DNA from: Acholoe squamosa
Taxonomy: Eukaryota; Annelida; Polychaeta; Phyllodocida; Polynoidae
Length of the DNA stretch: 64,000 bases
Reading direction: 5' to 3'
Assembly (NCBI GenBank): GCA_949317995.1
Contig: OX439039.1
Coordinates: 52,070,785 to 52,134,784 of the forward strand
The notes below the pieces were generated by a model, which was not told the DNA's origin, searched no databases, and saw only the letters and a list, made by a program, of their open reading frames with translations. Below are positions 1 through 13,162 of the stretch, one piece after another; within the stretch, counting starts at the first letter, position 1; each line of letters opens with the position of its first letter. The translations under genes were made by a program, and so were the position numbers.

Positions 1-3000
1 AATAATCTGTCCATACAGATTAACCTAAATGTTGAAAAGGACGTTACCTGTGTTGGCCATCACACGCCTACCCCTACCCCAACACACATTTACAAGGACT
101 AAGGACATGCTTCCATGTTGCCTTAACTACATTTCCAAGCCATGGCTGCAACAGGAAGCAGCATTTTCTGATACCATGAAGTTGAAGTACTCAATTCTGC
201 GGCCCCTTCTGTTCTCTCTCTTGCTTTATAGAACGCATATGCAGAGAGGAATAATAGTTAGGTACAGATCCATGTCCTAGAGTGACCCATTTATGCTTTT
301 ATGTCATGATTGCATGCTATTCTCCAGGCTGTCAACATGATTTGTATATCGTCACCTCAATGCAACAAGGTTGCATTTTTATAGTTTTGCAAGAGAGGCA
401 AAAGAAGTGTTACAGTTAGCATAGCATACAGTTGACATAACCTCATTGCCTTGGGGCCCATAGACAGAGCTTCAATACTTTCATATAGTAGGTTGATAGG
501 GGTCAATAGATATAGAGCATTATACTAGGGAGAGAGGCTACCAGGAAGACACGATACATAGTTGGATAGGCTGGTGTGGGCAGACTGACTAATCAATGCA
601 TCCAACACAACGACATATCGGCCAATCCATCCAACTGACAAAGGAGACAAAAATACCACAGCAGCCACAGATGTCCACTACTGTCTGGGTTTGGTGTGAG
701 CAATAGTTCCCCCCCCCCCCATCTGCCCATACAACAGCAACAGGCCATGACATCATTAAGCCAGAGCGAGAGATTCCTCATTCCATTGTTAGGCTACCAT
801 TACTGGCATTATATAAGTTCTAGGATTTAGGGTCTAGGATCCACCAGTAAAATCTTGAGGGGATGTTTCTTTGACAAGCAATGCGGGCTTGGATAAATTT
901 AGAATCGACAGAGGACCAAAACCCTTAAATACTAGGTGATTGCTGATTATCAGCTACCTGGTACAAATGTAGATAGAAGTTGGATTGAACAAGGTCACCT
1001 TTGTAGAGAATTTTCCGGGGGAATGCTACTGGCCGGGGCCACTGGCCCTTCCCTTTTTGTGTGCAGTACCACACCAGGAATAAACAGGGCATTGAGCGGC
1101 TCACAGTGCAGTACAGCCATGCTATGGTACACTATCATATTTTGTCTATTCAGTGTTTCCATGCCATAAATAAGGAGCTGCTCCACCACTCTGTGAGTCA
1201 TCGCTGGGTATAGGCATGACATGGACACAACTTCCTGACAGGATCCTCTAGACTTTAGTAATAACGAGGATATATCCTGACAAAGAGTGAATAAATTAAT
1301 GATGCTTGCAAAAATACCACAAACTTGAGAAATGTACAGGCATATAAGACAAAGTGTATGAACAATTCAGAAATAAGAGTGAAATTCGGATGGAAATTAG
1401 GACAAATCAATGGGAATGTTGCATTCTGAAAATTCTGAAATCAGACAAAATTTTGACTGCTTACATCCCTGATTTGTGGCTATTTTCAGCTGTGGCCTAA
1501 CCAAAAAGAAACGTTTTTCAGAATCAGTTTGCCCAACCCTAATATAGCAACATAAAAAAAAGTAAGAAAAAAAGAAGGAAAGAAAAAGAAGGATAGTTTT
1601 GATTGATTTTCTCAATCGACTTAGTCATCCACAAGTCACCATCTAAGTCACGAGTCAAAAACGGAAAAGTATGACCTACCCTACCTACATTTATGAGCAT
1701 GTTACACAAATCATATATATTAAAACCTTTTTAGGCACAGTCTGTTATAATCTTATGTTCCCACTGGTTGGAATTGTCATTGAAAGTGAGCATAGAGGAC
1801 AATAGTCATAGTTCGATGTTGTGAAAGCCAAGCACCAAAAAGGTCTCAGAGCTAAATATCTCTCCTGATGTGAGATACCTCCAATTAAAAAAAACTCCTC
1901 TGAAACAAACGTAATAACAGCTTATATATCCATGGAAAATGTCCATGTTTTGTTGTATAAGCTAAAATAGAGCAGAATATGGGCTGATATACACAGGCCC
2001 CGGGACAGAGGCCAGCAGTCGGCTGTTTACCGTACCCACCCAAGCTTTTCCATCCAACCCAAGATAAGCAAGATAAATATGATTTGAATAGAGGGCCGGC
2101 GAACAGGGATAAACGAACACTGCATTATCTCTCTTTCTTTTTTTTTTTTTGAATTTACTTTATTAGCTCGTATTCCAATTTTACATAGCGATGATAAATT
2201 GTTCAATCCTATTATAGCAACCAAGTATGTATATATACATAGTCAAGGGTGTGTAGATATATAATATTAAACGTAGTCAAGAAAATAAGTGGATTGAATA
2301 CAGTTTCTTAGTATCGATATATCAATAAATTTACCATCGAGCCAAAAGAAGGAAGAGAACCTCATCCCCACTATTACTAGTGTATGGGTTGATTTTCAGG
2401 TTCTACCTTTCTTTACTAAATATTTTGAAACATTGGACACGAGGTCACTCGAAGATATAAATGAGGAGATTTTGAGGTCTGTGGAGAACATATAATACAA
2501 TCACAATCTTAAATAAAGAATAATTAATACAAGAAAAAGTACCAAGACTAATCTAGATATAATAATACAAAGTTGGATAAATAAAAAGTAAGGCGCTATG
2601 GCCTACCATAGGGAATGAGAGACGCCATGTAGCTCCTGGAATCTCTTGCATTGATTGTTGACCGGCAGATCATAGTTTTTCTTCTGTTCTTCATGAAAAT
2701 CATCTATTGTCTACAGTTATTACGGTAGATTGAAAAAGCCTATCTTTTAAAATAATTTTCACATTTCACGTTTGTCATAAATCTGAGTCTCAAACCATGA
2801 ATCTGATGGCATCTGCCCAATACATTTCTATACAAAATCAAAAAAAAAAAAAAAAAAATCCGACCTACCGACCCTAGGTCATGGTAACTGGAAACACATG
2901 ATATTTTTTTTTGGCCCTACCATAATATCTACTGTATAAGGCACAACCGACATTTAAGGCATAGCCTGAGTTCATGCAAGACATATAAAGGCTCACCTGA

Positions 3001-5637
3001 ACATTATAAACTGCTCAATATTTATCGGACCACCAAAACATTCTGCACTATAATTTAATGTAACTCATGCACCCGTAGAAGTGGAATTTCACCTTTCAAA
3101 CACTTCAAATCACTCAAAATCATGAAGAGGCACCTTTTCCCCCTCTCTTGGTGCCAGATCCAGACGTCATTCACCAACCCAGTTTTTCTGTACGAGTATA
3201 TGTTTGAACCCATCCCAATTTTGGCCTATTCTACACACAATTAGTGATAATTCCCAAACTTTTTTAAAATAAATATTTTGGGGTCCTAGACAAAGGAGCT
3301 GTCCCTTGTACTCCATATATTCTGAATCACAACAGGTTAAACATTTTATCTATGCTTTAGTTTGCAATGATTTTGAACTCTAATATAGACCAATCACAGC
3401 CCTCCAAGTCCTAAATGCGTACATTTCGGTGTATTACCGGAAGTGACGTCATCGTCAATAGTGGAATGTTACCTATAGCCAAAGTTTCCGCCATCAAAGC
3501 ATGTTATACTATAGCGTATACGGTGGGCCAAGCCAATGAAATCTGTTTCTCTCAGATTTGGTATAATCTGCATATGCTTTATTTTTGGCAGTTGTACTAA
3601 ATTGTTAAACACAAAGCTAGGGAAATGACAAAGCATTAGTGGGAAGTAACACAGTGACTATATAATAGAATATTTGTATTTGAAGACATAGACTTAATCG
3701 GGCATGAGCAACATGCTAGCATATATCAGCCTCTTTTCACGCCTCATCTTTTGCGATCATTTTATGCTATGAAAACAAAGCATGGCATAGAATATAATAA
3801 AATTTGTCTTAAAAGCAGTTAAGACTTGCAGCCATGCAGGTAGATGCAGAGTAATAGCAGGTAGTTATATCCTTGGCCTGGCAGTGGATATTAGTGCTGT
3901 AGCTGCAGGGATGACCATTAGGAAACAACTATTCATGTCTTCAGTATTTCTCTTTACATTGAAAGCCTGACAGCTGGGTGAGAAGTGAGTGAAGCTATAA
4001 GTGACCCACAGCCCTGGATGGTGTTCTCTCCGCTTACCTTAGGCTTAGGAAGTTGTTTGAAAATGAAGAAATGGGACAGACATACTCTCTACAAAGCAGA
4101 AAACACAAGCTATTATAACACATGTTCTAGTTTCTTCTCTTTCTCCTCCCGTGTTCCTCTCGTTGTTCTTATCTAATCATTTGTGTTAAATTCCCATTCA
4201 GAAAATGAGGGGTCCGGGAGAAATTCGAGTTAAACCGGATATATTTCTGTTTGCTTTTATGAAAGGAAAGGCGAAATAAACAAAACTTTTCTGTTGATTG
4301 AATTTCTTTGGTGTTGGTGTTTCCCTCTCTTATGCACATGGGCGACAGTGTGGGATTTAATTTATTTGGGATATATCTGAGCATTAGATTTCTCTATAAT
4401 ACAGTATCTACATCCTTGATACAGACTATCGTATATCTAATTCAGTGTGGCACACACATACCAGAAACAAGTTTATCCCAGATTTCGAGTTATTGTCATA
4501 AGCCTCTCCAACACATATGTTGAACTTTCAACCCCCACCCCCCTCAAAGTTTTGGCCAAGATCTTGTATTATACCACACTTTACTAAAGCAGAGTCCTCA
4601 CATCGCCTACCCCCTCACACACACAACATAGGTTTACAGACATAGGCATGGAGCGTACAGGGTTAATGTGAAAATGGTTATGTTTGGGGAGTGCAACATC
4701 TATAACACAAAGCTTACAACCACAAAATCCACACACGACACAAATTATTCTGTTTGAATGTCAACATATATACATGCAGCAGGTAGCTAGGATATATCAC
4801 ATCACTCACAGAGAAAACTCTCATTAACGATTAGCTTGAGGCGATATCTATCGTGTTTTCCCAAGTACCATAAACTCCCATCTAAAAGTCGCGCCCCTCC
4901 TCTGGGCAATTCTTTAAGCCTAGTTTGCCTCTGGTTCACGTATAAGCCACGGCTTAAACACGGAAATTTACGGTACCGGGTAGATCCATTTCCCCACTGT
5001 TCACAAGCCATTGTGGTTTACAGAATAGCTTTACGCATCGTCTCTTCTCACGCAACAATATCTTTTCTTTGTTTTGCCCTAGAGAAGTAAGTAGGCCCTG
5101 CAATGTGGTATCTTAATCCCAAAAGGCTGAATTCAAGACCAAGGTTGTCTAGTCAAGCACTGCACATAGATCCCTTTTCAGTAAACTAGAGGGATTCATA
5201 TCGCAATTCAAATTTTTATTAAGTATGAGGACATTACCAAAGTCATGGTGTACTAATCTATAACATGTAAAGGTTGGTAAAGATATATATCAGAGGAGGT
5301 GGCCCATACGGTGTTTTGCTGTGATAGGGGTTAATATTGTGAACCGAGGTGGGAGGCATCATACGGCCACTGGGTAGCACATGCCACCATGCCTGCCAGA
5401 CCAAGGACCAACATTGCGCACTAATGCTCTGATGTGGCCCTAGTCATAATGATACATGGATCTGATATAGTTGCCAGAGCTGCACTTGTGTGTATTACTG
5501 GGTATGTTGATCCTACAATGTTGATATCTAACTGAATACCTGGTATAATGCACTTGTCAGAAATGTACTGGAGCATCATAATAAAAAGGAACAAACCCTG
5601 AAGCCATGACATAGGCACTCGAAAAAGATGCCAATAC
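1..5637. other. No gene recognised; probable intron or intergenic DNA
   Basis: AT-rich sequence with no reading frame that looks coding. It holds homopolymer tracts (poly-C near 709-720, poly-A near 2839-2859) and no repeat family that I could match elsewhere in the window. It lies downstream of the minus-strand CCSER-like exon, so it may be intron or 3' flank of that gene. I looked for the family's expected coiled-coil exon on the minus strand here and did not find one, but a short exon could be missed by eye. Confidence 0.5.
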
Positions 5638-5904
5638 TACCTTAATCTCCTGCGTAGAAGCCGCAGCTCGCGTATAAGGCCCCCACCCCCCCAACTCACA
5701 GGGGGGCTGTTTCGTGTAGAAGGCGCCCACCTGAGGGCAGATTTTTGTCAGTTTAGTACTGTTCTATAGTAAAAATACCCCCCCCCCCATATTAAAGGCT
5801 ATAAGGCGCACCCCAAACTCAAGGCAATTTACCTCCCGCATGTAAGACCAAGCAGCATTTTGTTTGGTGTATAAGACGCGCCTTATACTCGGAAGATTAC
5901 GGTA
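5638..5904. repeat. MITE family A, copy 1
   Basis: Both ends carry the inverted terminal motif of this family (approximately TACCGTAATCTCCCGCGTA), here degenerate as TACCTTAATCTCCTGCG on the left and as a segment ending GATTACGGTA on the right. The interior repeats 'cgtataag(a/g)cgc' motifs and the phrase 'tctatagtaaaa'. At least nine other copies or fragments lie between 34.9 and 53.9 kb. No ORF, so it is non-autonomous. Confidence 0.8.
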
Positions 5905-5979
5905 GTGGTCTTTTATTCTTAGAATGCACAAGGGGAACATTTCATGTTAAGGTGACAATTTTCTAAAAGAAAGGTTGTT

Positions 5980-5980
5980 G

Positions 5981-6026
<46 letters not shown>
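5980..6026. repeat. (GT)n microsatellite
   Basis: About 23 uninterrupted GT dinucleotides, followed by a run of G. The apparent minus-strand ORF across it (His-Thr repeats) is an artefact of the dinucleotide repeat. Confidence 0.97.
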
Positions 6027-6029
<3 letters not shown>

Positions 6030-6561
6030 GGGGGGGTGCAGTCCTTGCAACCATGGCCACCCATACTACCCCTCTAGCATTAAATGTCATGGCCTTTATC
6101 ACAGGGAATGGAAGTTGGGAGCGTAGGTAACATGGTCTGGCAGCCCTGATAGTTTGGGTGAAACCACATGGGATCGTTAGATCTCTGTATGTATGTGGTT
6201 TGTGGTTAATGTAGTAAAAAAAAACAGAATCTGAACCATGTGCCTTCGTGTTTATATATGTAGTGCTGCATGTATACGCCAAGGAGACCAATTCATCGCC
6301 TTTTGTGAGGTGGGCATTGCTCCATAATGTATTCAAAAGAGAAACTTGGGAGCTCTGGTAAACCGTGTTATTTCATCAACTGTTAATCTGGTGACCAATA
6401 ACACTTTCCATAGTCTGTAAAATTGTCAATGGTATTCATCTCGTATGTTTTCATAATAGACTTTAATATGAATCGATAGACGATAATCGGCTGGAAAGTG
6501 GAAACACATATTCTTCAGCCAAATAAAACACCCAAAAACATTAGGCTCACATGCCCTACTC

Positions 6562-6900
6562 AGGGTTCTCCACACATAGGGAGTGCACGGGCGGGGTTCC
6601 CGTGTGCTTTTCAGTGCCGCCCGTGTGCTTTAGCTGAAAAGCACCGCCTGTGTGCTTTTCAGGAGACTATAAGCTTTCTACACTTTTTTGAATTTTGCAA
6701 ATCGGGCAATTAGAACAGAAGTTAGGGCTGAAAAAGTAAAATTTGGTTGAGAAATTCCAACAGAATCTATTCTTTTGCCCATTTATAATATAATTTTTCA
6801 AAATTCTGTCACAAGACATACCTATGTTTTGCCGCTATGATCCACACAACGTTTGTATTTGAAAATTACCTGTATGCTTTTTCATCCTGTGGAGAACCCT
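6562..6900. mobile_element. hAT-like MITE (family B), copy 1
   Basis: Ends are AGGGTTCTCCACA and its reverse complement TGTGGAGAACCCT. The flanking octamers ccctactc (6554-6561) and gcctactc (6901-6908) match at 7 of 8 positions, which fits the 8-bp target duplication of hAT transposons. The interior has repeated 'gcacgggcgg' and 'cccgtgtgctt' motifs and no transposase ORF. A second copy is at 51551-52012. Confidence 0.75.
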
Positions 6901-7314
6901 GCCTACTCACCCTACTCCTACATAGCAGGAGTCTACATAGTAAATGTCTTCATGGCCCACATCAAAAAGACGTTATGAATCTACTTCAGTCGCGTTTTAC
7001 AAAAGGATGAGACAAAGAGTTCTCCCCCCGCCCCCACACACACAGCCACGTCCCCACACATTCAACTTTGCTGCCGTTTTCCTCAGGGGAATCTAGTTTC
7101 CAGCCTACATCGTGTTACCATGTCTAATTTGCTGAGAGGCTTTGGGTCAGCTTATGTGTAAAACTCTATTTTTCTTTACAGATATAGGCGTGTCTACTTA
7201 TCACCTAGCTAACAAAGGACATCTTATAACAATTTCCTCTAGTGTATCTTTCAGCTGTAAGCAATGAAAAAAGTGTGAACTAAAATACCGTTGGTTTTCT
7301 TTATATCATTTCTG

Positions 7315-7599
7315 AGGTCACCCTCAAAAATATGTCCGTTTCCTGTCCAGAGGGTGGGAATTTTCAGACCCATGAGGGAGGGAGGGAAAAATTTATTTTA
7401 GGGAAATATTTAACATCATAAGTGGGGATGGCATGAATTTACATTCTAAGATTTAGTGATTGGAAACCTAGTTTCTTGTGCTATAAATGGACAAATCTTT
7501 TTTTCAGAACTCATGAGAAACTTTTCCTATTCTCACAAAAAAAAATCGACCAGGCCTCTGGACAGGAAATGCACATACATGTATTTTTAAGGGTGGCCT
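7315..7599. mobile_element. MITE family C, copy 1
   Basis: Ends are AGGTCACCCTCAAAAATATG on the left and an inverted copy ending TTTTTAAGGGTGGCCT on the right. The interior shares 'ttcctgtccagagggtggga', 'cccatgagggaggg' and 'acattctaagatttagtgat' with the shorter copy at 17271-17463. No ORF. Confidence 0.75.
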
Positions 7600-7689
7600 G
7601 AGGTAAATAACCACTCGATCTGTGGCCTGTCTCAGAAGTATCAGGTCAGTAGCCCAATAAATAATCCATGAATGGACAGAGTGATACCA

Positions 7690-7970
7690 GTAGATAGTCA
7701 GTAGACTACTGCATCTATGCTGCTGCACAGAGTGTGACATTTTTGGTATCTATTTAGATATTCAGTTTAGAGTCAGTAGACTACTGATCCTAGCCTGAAA
7801 ATGCAGTACATACTCAGTTGATAGTCAGTACATTACTGACTCTATACTGAAAATGCAGTGTAGAGTCAGCTGTTTTGGAAGTATTTCAGCAGTACCTATT
7901 GCAAAATGCAGTTGTTGATCAGCATATCCTCAGTAGCCACTGATAGGAGAAGTAGATACTGCATTCTGGT
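7690..7970. repeat. Degenerate tandem repeat with 'gtcagtagactactg' motif
   Basis: The phrases 'agtcagtagactactg', 'agtcagtacattactgactc' and 'ctgaaaatgcagt' recur several times at irregular intervals of about 50 bp. Each is close to self-complementary (CAGTAG and CTACTG). Origin unknown. Confidence 0.5.
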
Positions 7971-8787
7971 CCGGGTCATTAAATACTCTTCCTGTTCACA
8001 AAAAGTCGGGCACAGACTGCCAGTCAAGAGCTCCAGTCAAAATTTATCATAGTGCTTTGTCACGGGTTATAAGGGTACATCTAATATTTGGTCTCTGAGC
8101 TGGTTACTGAGGTATCAGCAGCTTTTGGAATGTTATTTTTTTTAAGAGTCTAGAGTCTTAGAGTGTGGCCCATGACTCGAGTTGTCACACCAGCAGGTCC
8201 CATTTATCAGTCACACACTGCTGAGATCAAAATCTAAGTACATCGGTATAATATAAATGAAAAGTAGATATATGTTACTTATCTGACAGTACTACTTAAC
8301 CTTCAAGCAAGAGCATCATTCCTTTAGTCTCTCTATGACAAAAAAGAGTTAATCTTAAATAGGTAATGGAAAGGTGTGAAGAGGACCGTGAGACAATTTC
8401 ACCCGTGAAATGGTGATCTTTACCCTTTATCCCTTCCCCTTGAATCCCCTTCAAATATATGCTATACTATACTACACATTTCCAGTATTATAACACTAGA
8501 TTTGGAAAGAAAAGGGATGGAAAGGGATCTATGTTGAGTTAAAGTACTAACATTTACATGTCTGGTAACTGTATTTATCATCTACTTCTGTTGAGGTATG
8601 TTATATATCTGGAATATTATGTATCAGCTAGGACACCTACAGAGTTGACCCACAAATACCTGTGCCAGCACTCCCGTAACCACTTCGCAGCCAAGTGTGT
8701 GATTTGTGAATTGTAGAATTGTGAGAGATTGTTGCGGCTTGTTACAATCAACCCTGGCTCATTGCCAGGACTGTCTTAGGTCTCTAT

Positions 8788-8960
8788 GGGCTTCCCTAGC
8801 CCACTTAAAAGGGTCTATATCTTCTCTTTGCTATCCCCTCAGGATGTGTGTGGTGCACATATGCGCGGGCACTGACACATTCCTCAGTGAAAATGTAGTA
8901 ATGCTATTTTCGCCATGAATATGACCTTAACTGTCGAAATGGTGTTAAAAATGGACGTAA
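8788..8960 (+). mobile_element. SINE-like element, copy 1
   Basis: Begins 'gggcttccctagcccactt', contains 'aggatgtgtgtggtgcacat' and ends with 'catgaatatgaccttaactg' followed by a degraded 'ggtgttaaa' tail. The same head and tail occur at 29352-29828 inside the LTR retrotransposon, and the tail alone at 44768-44835. Older and more diverged than those copies. Similar tail motifs are known from mollusc repeats, as far as I recall. Confidence 0.7.
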
Positions 8961-11358
8961 TCGCTGTATACCTGTATGAGCCTCCATTATAGCAATATCG
9001 GTATACATCTTAAAGATGCATGAAATTCATGAAAAAAAAGATGACACCATTTTTTTTACCAGAGGACAGTAAAGAAAGCTGTAGACAAATCTAGAGCAGT
9101 ATAGTTGGGTAACCCGGCAATAGCACTTGTTTTCAAAATGTCCATAACACCCATGTTAATCTTCCGTGGGACAGGTCAGCTTGAATTAATAAGAATTGAT
9201 ACTATCGGTACGGATATACAGGTACATCAAGATGGAACCAGCAACACTAGAACAGACCTCATGATAGGTCTTAGCACACCCTGGTGTATGGTAAAGAAGG
9301 ACTACCTGGTGTACCACTTGGATAAATTGTATACAAGTACATGTATAAATGTGGCCTAGTGGAACCTTCTTGGCTCCAACTCCTCATACAATGCACCATA
9401 GATTTATGCCAACATGTCAATACACCTGATGACCACATTATCGTTCCATGGCAAATTGAAACTGAATCTATATACATGTATAGGGTGGCTCAGAAAGTAC
9501 ATATAGGGAACGACTGACATCTACTATGGCACCGGACATATCATCTACGTCCATCCAATATGTAAATATTATTACAGGAAGATGGAAACTCTTCCAGAAT
9601 ACATAGACTCATAGTCATCGATTAGAAATTCACCCTAAATCCTTCAAAAGTCGATGGCAATCCCTTGAAAAGTGATTTCACTTGAAAATATACAACGGGT
9701 ATAACTCAGGTGTCTGCCAAATATAGAACTCTAGCCTCAAAGTTTTATTAGTCATGGTTAGTCAGAGTGACCAGATTTGGGGATAATCATACTTATAACC
9801 AATCCTTCATACACACAGCCTGTAATCATTATAAGTGGGCAACACACACATTTTGTAGTGGTACCATAAACCACATCCACACAGCACTGGAGGATCTCTT
9901 CTATGTGCTGAGGTGAACTATACCTCGTCTCTGAGCTATTGGTGAGACTACTTGCTATTATACAATGGCTGTCTTAACATATAGGGGATATGACACACCC
10001 TCCAGGATGGTACTATGATACGTACATTTTAGTGCAGCTACCTTAAGCAAAGATTTATGGGCCGATTTATGTATGTGTAGGAAGTTTACTTGAGTCATAT
10101 CTAATATCAAAAACATTAAGTAGAGGAGCCTCGTATTACAGAAAGTACAACCGAAGTAGACAATTACTGTAACATCTGTTGGGAACAGAAATGTCGATAT
10201 TGCAACAATCAGAGATGTCACTCACTGGTCGAAAAAAAAAACGGGACTTTGGACACATTTCCCCAGGAATTTAACATGATTTAATTTAGAAATCCTGGAA
10301 ACAAAAACCAGGAAGTCCTGGTAAACCAGGAAAAGTGTCATCTCTAAACAATACACACAGAAATATCACAACAATGAGTATATCACCCAAATGGGGTTTG
10401 CCAAATCGAGGGAAATGGATATTTCTCAAACAAACCAGTACCGGTACTTGAGTGGAGACGTGAAATATAATGAATTTGCACACCCCATCAAGACCCTTGA
10501 TCAAGAGGTATCTGGGAGGGGTTAAACCATATACACGCTTTTACTACATGTGGTGCATGGGTACATTGGTGTTTAGGAAAGACAAAGTGGTATGTGGTTT
10601 AATTTACTATCGCATTCTTTTAGCAGTGTACAGGCAACTTGGCTGATCAAGTACAGGGATCCTTCAACCCTTGTCTAAGACGTGTGGAGCTTAACCCCCC
10701 CCCCCCACTCAGCTACTATGGCATTGCCTCCCCATAACCAAGCTAAAACTTGCTTTTAACAAGTGCAAACTAGTACCAATAGTTAAACTAACACTAACAC
10801 ATACCCCTGCTCTATGCCTCTCCTACTGAACCAACAACCACCACTTCCCTGCCGTTTACGTGGACTTTACACCCTTTAGATACACAGTCTATGACAATAC
10901 TTGGAAGGCCCTATGGAAGTACTGCAGAGCAGATCTAAATCATAATGGTTCTAGCCACTCACCACTTCTCTCAGTAGAAGAAATAATATTTGAATGCTTA
11001 AGAATAACCTGTCCGGCTTAGCTAACATAGCGGAGGGTCAGAGCTCAAGGTACACATTTATCAGTAAATGCTACTGCCCTGTGCAGGTTTTGAATGACTC
11101 AAACTGAATTCTGGACTAGGTTAATGATTCTGTATAGAAGAACATTTTTTCTTGAGTTGTATAGAAGAAAATTCTTTCTCGAGTATAGATATAGATATCT
11201 AAGGCGGTCAGGAAACTCATGGAATAAAGTGACACTTTCTACGTTCTTTAACTGTTTCCAGTAAATGGGGAATGTAGTAGACACAGAAAGAGTGATGGTC
11301 CTCGAGATACACATTGTGATATACAATAGATGGGATTTTATATTGACATAAAAATCAG
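8961..11358. other. No gene recognised; probable intron of the CCSER-like gene
   Basis: Directly follows, on the minus strand, the splice donor of the CCSER-like exon, so at least part should be intron. Poly-C run near 10688-10705. No coding segment with paired splice sites seen. Confidence 0.45.
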
Positions 11359-11364
11359 ACTCAC

Positions 11365-13130
11365 CGCTGGATGGTGGGTGGAACACCAGAGGCTCCCATC
11401 ATGTTTGACAGCTCCGTCACGGCTTCATTCGTTGAGCTCTGTGTCCGCAGCCGACGTTCTCTGGAACCCCCTTCAACTGAGGATGAACTCTTCAGACTGC
11501 CTTGACGCCAGTATCCGCTGCCATCTAAGCGACGCACAACCGGACGCTTGTCAAGCTTTGCAATTCCACTAGCTGTCTGCGACATGGACAGGGCCTCGCT
11601 CATACTTCTTGGTTGAGTCCTTGTTTTTGTTGTTGTTGTCCCTGCTAAGAGTGTTTTATCTAGTGAAGAGCAACTCGACTGGTTGTAGACATCATCCAGA
11701 ATGTCTGTCTCCAACATGAGGTCATCAGAGTTTAAGCTACTAATTGAGCAGCTCTCCAACGAGTCCAGCCGCGCCCGTGGTGCCTCTTCCAGGTAACTAT
11801 CCACATCACCAAGTAAATCATTGGACGAGTTAAGTTTTTGACCTGCAAGCTGCTCGCTCAATTTATTCTCAATATCATTAACACTGCCTCCATCTGTGGC
11901 CAAATCATTATTCCTCAATTCATTTGAGTTTGCACTAGCTATATCCTTCGACAAGACATTTATGGTCTCCTTCACATCTTTCTTATTATCACCGACCCCA
12001 TCCAGCATGTTTTCTACTGTCTTACTAATTTCATCCTCTACCATTGTCTCTCCCAGGCCAGAGTCGGGTGTCACATGTGTCTGCTTATTGTCCTCATTAT
12101 TAGATGAGTAGTGATCACCGTGACTGAACTGTAAACGACCCTTACCCTGCTGGAAGAATGCCCGTCGCGTTTTACTTTTCCCATTCGCAGTAACAGTGGC
12201 TTCTGGGGGAGGTATTTGCTGGTCCTGTGGACACTTTGCACGGTCTACACTAGAAGACTTAGTTTGCTCTTCCATTTCCACTGGCCCTGCCTTGACCCAC
12301 TGCCGCCCACTTTTCTGTGGCTGAGGCGCTTTACTACTTTGAGGTGGTCGTAACCGTGAGGTTGGTTTCTTTAAACGACTTCCAGCAGTTCCAGTCAGCT
12401 TATTCGATGCTTGCTGTTTACTCTGCGGAACTCTTGTCGGGGTCAGGGCATTCCCATTGGTGTCTTTTGCTAAATCGTGCTCACTTCTGCCATGCGTCGA
12501 CACAGATCTAGTATCTGTTGTCGTACTCTCAGAATCGTCAATCATTTTCCATCGACCTCCTTCTTTGGGACTGTATGCTCCAGAACTGTTCAGGTTCTTT
12601 TTCCTGAGTGAGCCACCATCCCCTACATCACCCCCACCACCTGTAGCTGAAGAAGAGGATCGTTTTGAATCTATACTATCTAAGGAGTCAGAGGAAACAT
12701 CCATAAGATTACGGTTTGCGTCAGATCTCTGGCCATTTGTCACAGATGCTTTTGGCTTGGACGCAAACCCAAACTTGCCGCGTCTCGGCCCAGATGAGTT
12801 GGATGCAGTCTTCCTTTCATTCGCATTTTGAATCCTCTGGTATTTATTATGTGTAGTTTCTACAGTTAGTACAATGCCACTTTCACCTGACGTATTCAGC
12901 TTCTCAGAGCTGGATTTAGACCCACGAAGGGTCTGTCTCGGGACACCCACTGAGGATGTGGAGGAGGATGACGGTGCTCTGAGGCGGGATGACTTCTCTT
13001 GATGGCCGGTGAATGCATTGCTGGTAAGTCGGTGGGAGCCCTTCTTACTAGAGGAGTCCGAGGTGAGAGACATATCACTTGGATAAGTAGGTTTGCTGAT
13101 TCGCGCTTGACAGGAGTAACATGTACCCAT
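11365..13130 (-). CDS. CCSER-family serine-rich protein, large N-terminal coding exon (partial gene)
   Basis: One open frame of 589 residues from ATG at 13130 to a canonical donor. The exon ends ATC CAG CG and is followed by GTGAGT (11364-11359); without splicing the frame would stop at once. The start is fixed by two TAG codons in frame just upstream. Serine makes up a large share, with basic stretches and no globular domain. Residues 454-484 contain LDSLESCSISSLNSDDLMLE, which resembles the LESC..-DDLMLD segment I recall near the coiled-coil region of vertebrate CCSER2; it is followed by a GYWRQ motif (residues 539-543) comparable to GFWKR there. CCSER proteins are poorly characterised; links to microtubules and cell division have been reported. 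The C-terminal coiled-coil exons are not found in this window. The N-terminus MGTCYSC fits N-myristoylation plus nearby cysteine acylation. Family assignment is from memory of the motif, not a search; a neuron-navigator-like or other Ser-rich protein is the alternative. Confidence 0.7.
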
Positions 13131-13160
13131 CAAGGCCTACTAGCCGAATTCGGCATCAAC
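13131..13160 (-). other. 5' UTR part of the CCSER-like exon with splice acceptor
   Basis: On the minus strand a pyrimidine tract and AG (ACATTTTTTCAG, AG at 13162-13161) precede the exon. About 30 bases, including two in-frame TAG codons, lie before the ATG. This implies a separate upstream non-coding first exon, not identified. Confidence 0.6.
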
Positions 13161-13162
13161 CT

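Noticed and set aside
5947-6336. 129-residue minus-strand ORF with His-Thr repeats
   Set aside because: Crosses a GT microsatellite and the rest has no coding character.
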